Shown piece after piece: positions 22,294 to 31,800 of a stretch of DNA of 32,874 nt. Each line of letters starts with the position of its first letter. Position 1 is the first letter of the stretch. The position numbers were made by a program, and so were the translations under genes. Origin of the DNA: JBBIRT01 sp037441725 (GTDB taxonomy: Bacteria; Desulfobacterota; BSN033; UBA1163). The stretch is from NCBI GenBank assembly GCA_037441725.1, contig JBBIRT010000017.1:1-32874 (forward strand), written 5' to 3'. The notes below the pieces were generated by a model. It was not told the origin of the DNA, searched no databases, and saw only the letters and a list, made by a program, of their open reading frames with translations.

Positions 22294-23358
22294 ATGGATT
22301 TTAGAGCAAACTGCGGGACGACAGCTATGGGCATTATGCCCCATCGAAATATAGAAAAGGCCCTGGAGCTCGTCTTCACCCTGGACATTCCCTTCTGGCC
22401 TCAACTCCCTCACCTGAGCCTATACGAGGATATGTATGTTCAGACCTCAGAGAATTTCCCAGGGATAAGGGTCGACTTTGAAAAGGGGAGGCTCTCTTTC
22501 AATACCATTCGATTTGAAAAAGAATTAAACGATTACTTCACAAAGATGGAGATACCAGAGACCTATGCCCTTACCCCAGAATATTCTATGGTCTTTCAAA
22601 AATTTTTATCCCATGATCTTCAACACTACCGGGCGATTCGAGGACAGATCACAGGACCTGTAAGTTTTGGTTTTAAAGTACTGGATGAAAATCTGAAACC
22701 GATGATCTACAATGAAGAGGTCAGAGCCATCCTATTTGATTTCATCCAAAAGAAGGTGAACATTCAGTACCAAGTATTAAAGGCCAAAAATCGAAATGCC
22801 TTTGTCTGGGTGGATGAACCAGGCTTAGGATATGTCTTCAGCGGCCTTTCAGGATATCATGATCAGCAGGCCAAAGAGGATTATCACCATTTTATTGAAG
22901 GAATAGAAGGACCCAAAGGTCTTCATCTCTGTGCAGAGGTCAACTTGCCTTATCTTCTTGAATTAGGGATGGAGATCCTCTCCTTTGATGCCTTTCAGAT
23001 CGGATTTATGCCAAAAGAATATACTCAGAGTGTAACCGACTTTATCAAAAAGGGAGGGATTATTTCATGGGGTATTGTTCCTACAGAACTAAAAATCTTA
23101 GAAACCCAAACCCCTGAAAAGCTCGCCTCCCTTCTCTTGGGTTATTGGAACATCCTCTCTGAGAATTCAGATCTCTCTGTGGATCAATTGGCTGAGCAGG
23201 CATTGATCGCACCGGCTCGATGCTGCTTGGTTGAACTCTCCCTGGAAGCTTTTGAGAGGTCAAAGGCACCTGATATCGAGGAGAAAATTGTGGAGAAAGC
23301 CTTCTCGTATTTACCTGAGATCTCTCAGATCTTAAAAAAGGAATGTGGATTAGAATGA
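22294..23358 (+). CDS. Core methionine synthase-like (MesB/UROD-MetE fold) protein 1
   Basis: A 354-residue TIM-barrel protein of the UROD/MetE C-terminal superfamily. It has the WPQLP start block (FWPQLPH), a central RGQITGPVSFG, VDEPGLG and a zinc-type site His211-x-Cys213 (LHLCAEVN) with Cys310/311 (ARCCLVE). The position of the usual third ligand Glu is Asp232 (SFDAF). Folate-independent core methionine synthases of the MesB family occur in Wood-Ljungdahl organisms and probably use the corrinoid protein as methyl donor. The location right after acsC and cooC supports that. An N-terminal folate domain is absent. The ribosome-binding site (AGAAGG) is weak. A different corrinoid-dependent methyl transfer cannot be excluded. 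Confidence 0.75.
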   Translation: MDFRANCGTTAMGIMPHRNIEKALELVFTLDIPFWPQLPHLSLYEDMYVQTSENFPGIRVDFEKGRLSFNTIRFEKELNDYFTKMEIPETYALTPEYSMVFQKFLSHDLQHYRAIRGQITGPVSFGFKVLDENLKPMIYNEEVRAILFDFIQKKVNIQYQVLKAKNRNAFVWVDEPGLGYVFSGLSGYHDQQAKEDYHHFIEGIEGPKGLHLCAEVNLPYLLELGMEILSFDAFQIGFMPKEYTQSVTDFIKKGGIISWGIVPTELKILETQTPEKLASLLLGYWNILSENSDLSVDQLAEQALIAPARCCLVELSLEAFERSKAPDIEEKIVEKAFSYLPEISQILKKECGLE

Positions 23359-24386
23359 CCCTTAAACCCTTATTACCCATTGGTATAGGAAGCCTGCCCT
23401 TTAAGGATCCTATGAGGGCGAGCCAGGTCATATTGAATTATTTTCCAGAATCCCCTTATTGGCCTCAACTTCCTATCAAGGATTGGAAAGAGGGGATGTT
23501 GATTCAATACACAGAGGGAATGCCAGGATTAGTCCCAGACAAGGAAAGGACCTATTTCTATACCCCGTTTCATCCCCCGTTAGAATGGGAAAGGTTTTAT
23601 GAAACTTCTTCTCAGGAGGATCTCGAAAGTTATGCGATCGGAAAGGAATATGCCTCAGGGTTACATACCTTATTAAAACTTTTAAAAGGGAAGAGGCCCT
23701 TAATCATTAAGGGGCAAATCACTGGACCGATCACCTTGGGGTTGGGACTCTCAGATGAAAAAAAGATTCCCATCCTCTATGATCCCAATTTGAAGGAGAT
23801 GATTTTGAAGACCATCGCCTTCAAAGCCAGATGGCAAGAGAAGGAGTTTAAAAGGGTAGTCCCAGAAGCTGAAACCCTTATCTTTTTCGATGAACCCATT
23901 CTAAGTGGTTATGGATCAATCAGTATGAATTTAGGAAAAGAAGAAATCATTGAATGCCTGAAAGGGGTAAGCTCATCCCTTCAAGGTTTATCTGGAATAC
24001 ATATCTGTGGAGCTACAGACTGGTCTATTATTTTTGAAACAGGGATTGATGTCATCCACTTTGATGCCTACCAATTCTTTTCCAATATGATGAGTTATGC
24101 CCCTGAACTCAACGCATTTCTCAATCAGGACGGGAGATTAGGTTGGGGAATCGTCCCCTCAGAGGAAGAATTTTTAAGAAAAGAATCCCTTTCAAGTCTG
24201 CTCGAGAATCTAAGAGAAAAGATAACCCTCTTGGTACAGGAGGGGATTTCTGAAGAAAAGATCCTCAAAAACTCTTTCATTTCTCAGAGCTGCGGCCTTG
24301 CCTCCCTCTCTGAGGAATTAGCTGAAAAGGCATTGAAACTTACGGCTGATCTTTCTCTTACCCTAAAAAGGGATTTTAAATTTTAG
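23355..24386 (+). CDS. Core methionine synthase-like (MesB/UROD-MetE fold) protein 2
   Basis: A second, diverged copy of the same fold, 343 residues from the ATG at 23355, which overlaps the previous stop as ATGA. A start four codons earlier (23343) is possible. Shared landmarks are the YWPQLP block, KGQITGPITLGLG, FFDEP, His216-x-Cys218 (IHICGATD), DVIHFDAY and the more classical SCGLAS Cys313 near the end. The C-terminal motif of this copy fits MetE-type zinc sites better than that of copy 1. Tandem copies may divide tasks, or form a heterodimer, but nothing in the sequence decides this. It is the last gene of the plus-strand operon and ends ten bases from the opposing flavoprotein stop, with no visible terminator. 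Confidence 0.75.
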   Translation: MTLKPLLPIGIGSLPFKDPMRASQVILNYFPESPYWPQLPIKDWKEGMLIQYTEGMPGLVPDKERTYFYTPFHPPLEWERFYETSSQEDLESYAIGKEYASGLHTLLKLLKGKRPLIIKGQITGPITLGLGLSDEKKIPILYDPNLKEMILKTIAFKARWQEKEFKRVVPEAETLIFFDEPILSGYGSISMNLGKEEIIECLKGVSSSLQGLSGIHICGATDWSIIFETGIDVIHFDAYQFFSNMMSYAPELNAFLNQDGRLGWGIVPSEEEFLRKESLSSLLENLREKITLLVQEGISEEKILKNSFISQSCGLASLSEELAEKALKLTADLSLTLKRDFKF

Positions 24387-24396
24387 TTGCCTTACC

Positions 24397-26076
24397 TTAT
24401 CGAAGGGTTCCTAAATAATGGGTGGTCAACTGTCTTTCACGTACTTTCGGATTGGTGTAATCAGGAAGAAGCATCGGAGAAACTCGATCCGTAATGATCC
24501 CTGCCTCTTCTAACTCTCGATGGTATCTTCGAACATGGTCTAAGGTCAATCTCCCCTCTTTTGCCTTTTCTTTTGCATAAAGGGCTGCACTCATCCCTGC
24601 AATCCTTCCAAACACACAGACATCCAGAAGAGAATTGCCCATCAAACGGTTTTCGCCGTGGACTCCACCCGAAACCTCCCCTGATGAGAAGAGTCCGGGA
24701 ATAGAGGTTTCACACTTACTATTATATTCCAATCCTCCATTTTGATAATGAAGGGTGGGATAAACCAGCATGGGTTCCTTCGAGATGTCGATCCCGAATC
24801 GCTTTAAAAGGATGTATTTGCCTGGAAACTCCCTTTTGACTGCCCCTTCCCCCCATAATACATCAATCATTGGAGAATCCAACCATACTCCAACCTTTCC
24901 GGTATAAGTTGGAACTCCCTTGCCCACTTCAGTGCACTCGCGGATGAAGGAGGCTGATTCCACATCTCTGGGCTCCCGTTCGTTCACAAACTGTTCTCCA
25001 TCAATATTCAAAACATTAGCCCCTGCGCCCCTAAATTTCTCAGTAATGAGAATCCCTTCAGTCTGTTCAGGAAACACAAGACCTGTAGGATGATACTGGT
25101 AGGTATGGAGAAAGCAGACTTTTACCCCTGCTCGGTAACCCAAAACCACACCATCTCCGGTTGCTCCATAGTGATTGGTCGTCATAAATTTTTGATAGTG
25201 AAGCCTTCCAGAGCCTCCGGTTGCCAGGATGACGGCTTTGGCCTTGACGACAAAATATTCCTCGGTTTCAAGGTTATATAACACAGCTCCTGCACAGTGA
25301 CCATGCTCGTTTAAAATCAGTTCGACAGCAGGCATAAATTCAAGGACTTTTATCTCAGGTCTATTTCTCGCCTCATCCCTCAGGGTTCTCATGATCTCAG
25401 CCCCTGTAATATCGGCTGCATAGTGCATCCTCTTTCGGCAGGTCCCGCCTCCATGAAGGGTCTTCAGGCGACCATCCTCAAATTTACTAAACATGCAACC
25501 TAAGTCTTCGAGCCAAGCAATCACCTTAGGGGCTTCGGTCACGAGGGTATAGACTAATTCTGGGGGATTTTTAAAGTGTCCTCCTCCAAGGACATCAAGG
25601 TAATGGTAATAGGGTGAATCTTTGGTCTCTTTGGTAGCCGCTTGAATCCCTCCTTCTGCCATCATCGTATTGGCATCGCCATGTCTGAGTTTTGTGGCAA
25701 TGATCACTTCTACTCCTTGCTCCTGTGCCACCAGGGCAGCTGCTGTCCCTGCCCCACCCCCCCCAAGGATGAGGACATCGGTCTCAAAGTGGATCTTCTC
25801 TAAATTAATTCGATCAGGATCAATTCGGCTCCTTGCCNNNNNNNNNNAAAGAAGGTCCACCATCTCGGGCTGAATGGCATAACCTTTGTTTGGACCTACC
25901 CGAATCTCCCTTCTCGAACCAGGGATATAATCCGGATGGTATTTCTCCAACCTCTCCTGCCTCTCTTTAAGGGAAAGCAAGGGAAACTCTTCCCCCCTCT
26001 TCTTCCTTTCAATCCTCAATGGCCGAGTGGCTTCTACCCTCTTAATCAATTCCTTCAATTCTCTGGGATAAGGCAT
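24397..26076 (-). CDS. Fumarate reductase/thiol:fumarate reductase-like flavoprotein
   Basis: A 559-residue FAD enzyme of the FrdA/SdhA/TfrA family. The Rossmann motif GGGGAG (105-110) follows a charged N-terminal extension of about 95 residues. Dicarboxylate-site residues are all present: His329 (YHPTG), Arg370 (PRDVES), His443 (LHYQNGG) and Arg477 (HGENRLMGNSLLD). The covalent-FAD His of SdhA is Asn136 here (DANTMMAEGG), so FAD should be non-covalent, as expected for soluble TfrA-type enzymes. Ten Ns at 25838-25847 fall at residues 77-80. The frame holds across them, so little is probably missing. GAGGAG precedes the ATG. It ends the minus-strand operon beside its Fe-S partner. No membrane anchor gene is seen, which argues against a quinone-linked complex. 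Confidence 0.9.
   Translation of the reverse strand: MPYPRELKELIKRVEATRPLRIERKKRGEEFPLLSLKERQERLEKYHPDYIPGSRREIRVGPNKGYAIQPEMVDLLXXXXARSRIDPDRINLEKIHFETDVLILGGGGAGTAAALVAQEQGVEVIIATKLRHGDANTMMAEGGIQAATKETKDSPYYHYLDVLGGGHFKNPPELVYTLVTEAPKVIAWLEDLGCMFSKFEDGRLKTLHGGGTCRKRMHYAADITGAEIMRTLRDEARNRPEIKVLEFMPAVELILNEHGHCAGAVLYNLETEEYFVVKAKAVILATGGSGRLHYQKFMTTNHYGATGDGVVLGYRAGVKVCFLHTYQYHPTGLVFPEQTEGILITEKFRGAGANVLNIDGEQFVNEREPRDVESASFIRECTEVGKGVPTYTGKVGVWLDSPMIDVLWGEGAVKREFPGKYILLKRFGIDISKEPMLVYPTLHYQNGGLEYNSKCETSIPGLFSSGEVSGGVHGENRLMGNSLLDVCVFGRIAGMSAALYAKEKAKEGRLTLDHVRRYHRELEEAGIITDRVSPMLLPDYTNPKVRERQLTTHYLGTLR
25838..25847. other. Assembly gap (10 N)
   Basis: Ten Ns inside the flavoprotein gene near residue 78. 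Both sides are in the same frame and read as the same N-terminal extension. Confidence 0.97.
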
Positions 26077-26156
26077 GTCATCTCCTCATTATAGGGCAAA
26101 GGGCTTAGAGTAAAAGGATTGTTATTATCCGATGCCTCTGTCCTATGCTTATGTTT

Positions 26157-26897
26157 TTAGAGGTAAGCTTTATCTTTTGGCGTCCACTCTTCATCTGCCT
26201 GCTCAGGCTCAATCTCCCTCCGATTATAGAGATCCTTTAATGTCTCTTCGTCTGTGCCCATGAGCTCCCTAAGCACCCGTTCGTATTTACCCTTCTTAAC
26301 AGCCTGAACCATGGAAGCCAAGTGATCGGCTTTGGGTGCAATGTATTTCCCATAAAGTCTTCTTCCCAAAATGGCAATATTGTATTGACAGATCTCTGCT
26401 GGACATCGAGCAGTACAGAGACCGCACATGACACAATCGAACGAAAGCTCAGCCAATCGGGCAATGTCTCCTCGCATGGCTGCGGCGATATAATCCATGA
26501 CCTCGATCTCCATCGGGCACGATTTGGTACAGGTATTACATTGTAAACATCTCAACAATTCAGGATAGGTTTTCACCAAAGTCTCCAGGGCTGGTTTGAC
26601 CTTCGCAATATCATAGATGCTTCTCGTTGCAGGAAAGAAAGGGATCTGCGTCAGGTACATGTTGGGCTGAACCATTGTTTGACAGGCCAAACCCACTTCA
26701 ATCCTGTAGCTTCCTGGAAATCGGTAAACGGTCCCGCAAGCCCCACAGATTCCTCCCCTGCATCCACACCCTCGAATCAGTTGATAACCTGCATATTCCA
26801 TGGCCTTTTGAATGGTCAGGGTTGAAGGGACTTCATAGCGTTTCCCCATGATAAAGATAGGAACAAGTTCTTCCTTTTTCCCCTCCTTTGCCTCCAT
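26157..26897 (-). CDS. SdhB/TfrB-like iron-sulfur subunit
   Basis: A 246-residue electron-transfer protein. A plant-type [2Fe-2S] domain has Cys46, 51, 54 and 72 (CRGGICGACG). A dicluster domain follows, with Cys117, 120, 123, 127 (CLQCNTCTKSCP) and Cys155, 158, 161, 165 (CVMCGLCTARCP). Both C-terminal motifs have four cysteines, whereas fumarate reductase usually has a [3Fe-4S] at one of them. In methanogen TfrB this module is fused to a CCG heterodisulfide-reductase domain. Here the CCG part is a separate gene (hdrB) in the same operon. A GGAGGAGG site lies six bases before the ATG. It should connect the flavoprotein to the Hdr subunits. Confidence 0.88.
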   Translation of the reverse strand: MEAKEGKKEELVPIFIMGKRYEVPSTLTIQKAMEYAGYQLIRGCGCRGGICGACGTVYRFPGSYRIEVGLACQTMVQPNMYLTQIPFFPATRSIYDIAKVKPALETLVKTYPELLRCLQCNTCTKSCPMEIEVMDYIAAAMRGDIARLAELSFDCVMCGLCTARCPAEICQYNIAILGRRLYGKYIAPKADHLASMVQAVKKGKYERVLRELMGTDEETLKDLYNRREIEPEQADEEWTPKDKAYL

Positions 26898-26990
26898 GGA
26901 TGCCTCCTCCCAGTAAAAAAGGATGAGGTTAAGGTTAAGAACTTCTCAACCTCAGCCTTAACCTGAACATGTAACTTTATGCACTTTGCG

Positions 26991-28139
26991 CTATAAGGCT
27001 CCTGATTCGATTTTTAGCTCATCCTCTTTAAAGGTGGCCACCGGAGGAACCTCCTGGACATCCCTCCCCGGAACATAATGAAACATCTTCTGGATCGGAT
27101 CACCTACACTACGGAAGAGTGTGGCAACAGGTAACTTATTTGGACAGGCGCTATCGCAAAGTCCACATCCAACGCAGGAAGTCACCATATGGGACATCCG
27201 AATGAGATGGAAGATCAAGGTATCGGTTGGCATCCGAATCCCTCCCTTCCGATCCGCCCATCTGAGGAATTGATCCCCATCATGCTCAAAAACAGAAGTC
27301 CTAAAAACACATTCCTTGCAGTAACAGATCGGACAGGCCACCATACAGTTATGACATCGAATGCAGGTTGAAAAACGATCTAAAAAGGTTTTTAGGTCTT
27401 TGACCACTCCTTTGAATTCCTTGAAAAGCGTCTCTCTCTTTTTTATCCTTTCGGTAATCACCTTTTGAATGATGTCATTTCTTGAAGCCGGCTCCTCTGC
27501 AGAAAAAGAAAGCACTCCTTTCCCCTCCATCTCCCCTTCCAGTCTTTCCCCCACCTCAACCCCGATCTCTTGATCCATTGGATACCCAAACAATTTGAGA
27601 TTGATATCGGTCTGAATGATAGGGTACTCACACATCTTGCAGGCAGTTCTGAAATCATACCCCAGAGGAGGAAGAATCTCTCCCTTCTCCATTCCCTTAC
27701 AGAGGTCCCTTGTTAGACCCTCCCCTCCTCTCCCTTCTGAAACCATCTTTGCATAGTCCTGGGGTTCAAAGGTTCCAGGACAATCGACTCCGATCAAATA
27801 GAGATAATCAAATTTGACTTGAAGAAATTTTGCCAATTCCACAGAGGCCCTTATCTCACAAGCCTTTAAAACGCAAGCCACCCTTCTCCCTAAGTTCTTG
27901 ATTGAGAGATGGGAGAGGATCCTCGCCGATTGGACAGGCATGGTAGGTGAAAGGATACAGGCCCCATCCAATTGATTGGGATCCTGGATGAGGGTTTGAA
28001 CGAACCCATCCTTTGAAGGAAGTGACTTAGGGGTGAGAATGGCCTCCACCACCCCCTTTTCTAAAAGGGATCTTAAGAACCCAACAAAGGCTTGATCGAT
28101 TTTACCTCCAGAGACTTTAATAGTGGCTTTTCTTGCCAT
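26991..28139 (-). CDS. FrhB/FdhB-like flavin and iron-sulfur protein
   Basis: The 382 residues begin with an FrhB-type domain (ILSPTMPVQSARILSHLSIKN; VACVLKACEIRASVE; YLIGVDCPG), related to F420-reducing hydrogenase beta subunits and FdhB. The C-terminal third has ferredoxin motifs at Cys259, 262, 265, 269 with an extra CYCKEC (272-277), and at Cys322, 325, 328, 332. Such proteins bind a flavin and take electrons from NADH, F420 or formate dehydrogenases. The substrate cannot be told here, and no F420 biosynthesis is in view. The ATG at 28139 has GGAG 12 bases upstream. It sits between mvhD and the Tfr-like pair, so it is a likely entry or exit point for electrons of the complex. Confidence 0.82.
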   Translation of the reverse strand: MARKATIKVSGGKIDQAFVGFLRSLLEKGVVEAILTPKSLPSKDGFVQTLIQDPNQLDGACILSPTMPVQSARILSHLSIKNLGRRVACVLKACEIRASVELAKFLQVKFDYLYLIGVDCPGTFEPQDYAKMVSEGRGGEGLTRDLCKGMEKGEILPPLGYDFRTACKMCEYPIIQTDINLKLFGYPMDQEIGVEVGERLEGEMEGKGVLSFSAEEPASRNDIIQKVITERIKKRETLFKEFKGVVKDLKTFLDRFSTCIRCHNCMVACPICYCKECVFRTSVFEHDGDQFLRWADRKGGIRMPTDTLIFHLIRMSHMVTSCVGCGLCDSACPNKLPVATLFRSVGDPIQKMFHYVPGRDVQEVPPVATFKEDELKIESGAL

Positions 28140-28206
28140 GATGATTCATTCTCCTTCCCTGATGAAATCACGTGACCGATTCCTCCTGTCACCCTGTCTA
28201 TTTCTG

Positions 28207-28629
28207 CTAAGCATTCCACAACTGTTTCATCGGATTTGGACCCATCTTCTTTAACTCCTCAACCATTTGGGTCACGGTATCGGCAAAGAGTTTCCCCTCG
28301 CTGGCACTGATCCATCTGAGCCAGATACGGTTCTCATCAAAACCCATTTGCTGAAGGATCCCCTTTAAGATGGCCACTCTACGCCTGGCCTTATAGTTTC
28401 CTGTCTGATAATGGCAGTCTCCAGGATGGCATCCTCCGATCAGCACGCCATCGGCTCCATCAATCAATGCCTTTAATATATAGATGGAATCGACTGCACC
28501 CGAACACATCAAATGGATAATCCGAATATTGGGCGGATACTGCTGTCGTGTCGTCCCAGCAAGATCGGCTCCTGTATAGGTACACCAGTGGCATAAAAAT
28601 GCGATAATTCTTGGTTCGAACTCAGACAT
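28207..28629 (-). CDS. mvhD: MvhD/FlpD-type electron-transfer subunit
   Basis: A 140-residue [2Fe-2S] protein that docks hydrogenase, formate dehydrogenase or reductase modules onto HdrA. Landmarks are IIAFLCHWCTYTGADLAG, RIIHLMCSGAVDS, GADGVLIGGCHPGDCHY and NRIWLRWISASEG. Five conserved cysteines are visible (14, 17, 43 and two in GCHPGDC). GGAGG precedes the ATG at 28629. The 190-base spacer to hdrA holds no clear signal. In acetogens MvhD joins HdrABC to the methylene-THF reductase MetFV. Here it stands beside FrhB-like and Tfr-like proteins, and MetF is not visible. Confidence 0.94.
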   Translation of the reverse strand: MSEFEPRIIAFLCHWCTYTGADLAGTTRQQYPPNIRIIHLMCSGAVDSIYILKALIDGADGVLIGGCHPGDCHYQTGNYKARRRVAILKGILQQMGFDENRIWLRWISASEGKLFADTVTQMVEELKKMGPNPMKQLWNA

Positions 28630-28819
28630 CTCATTCCTCCTTCATCAAAAGATCGCAAAGTTCAGGGTGCATTGAACAAAGCAAAAAAATCTATCCATTC
28701 CATAGAAATTTAAGCCCTGATCGTTCATCGTCATCCAATCGTCCATGGAAATGGTTCTTGAATCCATGTCTTTCGATTTCTTTATGCTATGCCCTTAGCA
28801 CCATGCGCTGTGCGATCCA

Positions 28820-31800
28820 TTAGTCAATCGCTGCATCCAGAACTGCAATGTTTAGATCTTTCTCAAAGTTTCGCTGCTGAGAAGCTGCATTCCGACAGGC
28901 GACGACACAGGAACCACATCCCTGACAGAGCGAACCGATGACCTCAGCCTTTCCTTCTTCTTCGTTTAGAATTCTTGCCCCATAGGGACAAACCGTAACA
29001 CATAGACCACATCCACAACAGAGTCTTTTGATCACATAGGCGATGTAGGGCTTTTCCTCGATCGCTTCTTTGGCCAGAAGGGCACCTGCCCTTGCAGCCA
29101 CTGCATTGCCCTGAGAAATCACATCCTCTATAAAATGAGGTGAATGACAGAGTCCACAGAAGAATTTTCCACGATCCACAAAGTCAAGGGGGGCGGACTT
29201 GGGATTGGCCTCCTTAAAAAAACCATCTGAGTTAAGCTCCACATTAAAAATCCTTGCCAGATCCTTGTGATCATTCGGCTCGATCCCAGTACTGAGAACT
29301 AAGTAATCAGCTGGTAGAGTCACTGGACGATTCATTGCCGGATCAGATAGGGAGACTTCCAAATGACCTTCATGGAGCTCTGCCTTGGGCCGATTTTCAA
29401 GATCATATCGAATAAAAATCACACCCTTTTCTCTTGCCTGCTGGTAATAGGTCTCATAGAATCCATAGGTCCTGATGTCCCGGTAGAGGATATAGATCTT
29501 CACCTCAGGGGCTTTCTCCTTTAACTTCAAGGCATTCTTGACGGCATGACTACAACATAGGCGACTGCAATAGGGATGGTTCTCATCTCGGGAACCGACA
29601 CATTGGATCATCACCACAGAATGGAGGTCCTTCAATTTTCCATCCTGAAAATAGAGCATTTTCTCCAATTGCCTTTGGGTGATCACCCGTGGATCTTCTC
29701 CGAACAGATAGCCTTGAGGGGGAGTCTCCCTCCCCCCTGTGGCAAGGATCAATACACCATGATCAATCCACTTCTCTTCATCCTGATAGCGAATCCTGGT
29801 TCGATAATGCCCATTTTTTCTTCCAGATTCTATCACCACTGCCTCCAGGTAGAGGTGAATCAATCCATTTTCCTTGACACACTTGATCGTTTCCCTTAAT
29901 AGGCCCTGAGGATCAGAGCCTTTCAGGGTATAATAAGACTCCTTTAAATTTCCACCCAGCTCCTTCTCCTTCTCAATTAGGAATACTTCATATCCCTGAG
30001 CGGCCAGTTGAAGTGAGGCTGTCATCCCAGCCAACCCTCCACCCACCACCAATCCTTTCCTCTCAATTTTCTGTCTTCCCTTTTGAATAGGTTGAAATCG
30101 CCTCACCCTCTCTGCTGCCATTCGGATAAGGGCTATGGCTTTCTTTGTGGCCAATGGAGGAGAATTGAAGTGGACCCAGGCACATTGTTCTCGAATATTG
30201 GCAAACTCAATCAGGTAAGGATTAAACCCTATCCCTCTGGCCATCTCCTCCATGGCCTCCCGAATCTCCCGTTGTGAACAACCTGCGATGACCAGCCGAT
30301 TAAGGCCTTTTTCTCCAATCCTCTTCTTAATCCGATCTAAATCTTTTTGAAAACAAGCTAATTCAATCTCCTCGATATGGATGACTTCTCTCAACTTCTC
30401 TGCCTCTTGAATGAGTTCAGAAAAGGAGATCACCCTACCCAATTCATTGCCGCAGTGGCATAGGAAGATCCCTATTTTTGGGATTTCATTCCTCAAAGCC
30501 CCTTCCCTCGGATAATCTTTGGGAGATAAGAGGGAACGATGGGGAGCAAGAAAATTGATTGCGGAGGCCGCCGCACTTGCTCCTTCAACAACGCTTTCTG
30601 GAATATCTTTTGGCCCCCGAAAGGCTCCTGCGACAAAAATTCCCTCTTTTGAAGTCTGGGCAGGATGAAACTCATCTGTCCAGCAAAATCCCTGAGGCGT
30701 TAATTGCACTCCCATTGTCTGGGCCACATTTTGGATATCCTGAGGGGGTGTGAATCCGATAGAGAGAACAACCGTATCAAATTCCTTCTCGATAAACGTC
30801 CCGTCTTCCTTTACATAGGTCACCAGAAGATTCTTTGTCTTTTGAAGCTCTTTAATTGAAGAAATGGCACTCCGAATATACTCGATCCTGTATTCCGTTT
30901 TGGCCCTCTCATAATATCTTTCGTAATCCTTTCCCATTGGACGAACATCCATATAGAAGAAGGCCACCTCGAGATCCGGTGAACGGTCTTTGGCTATCAT
31001 GGCCTGTTTGGTCGCATACATACAGCAAATTGTAGAGCAGTGATTCTGACCACAGGAAGGATCCCTTGACCCTACACATTGGATAAAGGCAATCCTTTTC
31101 ATCTCCTTTTGATCAGATCTTCGGATTGGCTTACCCTGGGTTGGGCTTGATGTGGAAAGCATCCTCTCAAACTGAAGGCTGGTTATGACATTCTCATATC
31201 TCCCGAAACCATATTCCCCTTTTTTCTGGGCTAAGAAGGGTTCAAATCCAAACCCTAAGAGGATGGTCCCTACATGAACCTTCTCATACTCTTCCTTCAT
31301 CTCCAGATCAATCGCCCCAGGGGTACAGACCTTCACACATGCACCGCATCGAGTGCAGGTCTTTGGATCGATCACCAGACTGTGTGGTATGGCTTGAGGA
31401 AAGGGAAGATAGATCGCCTTACGTTTCTCTAAACCCCCTCCAAATTCTCTCTCCACCTCAACAGGACAAACCCTTAGACAAGCCTCGCAGAGGGTACATC
31501 GTTTTGGATCTACAAACCGAGGCTTTCGGAGGATAGTCACATCAAATTCCTTCTCATTCTTCTCCACCTTCATTAATTCAGTATAAGGCAATAGCTCAAT
31601 ACGGTGATGGAGGTGACATTCATAGATCGGGCAGAAGGCAGGAGGCAGAGGGCTCATGAAACAGACGCCACAGGAGTTGGTTGGAAAGGTCTTATCCAAA
31701 AGCGGAAAATAACCCCCAATGGCAGGTCCCTGTTCTAAGAGAAAAACCTTTATCCCCATCTCTGCCAATAGCAGGGCTGATTGCATTCCTGCAATCCCTG

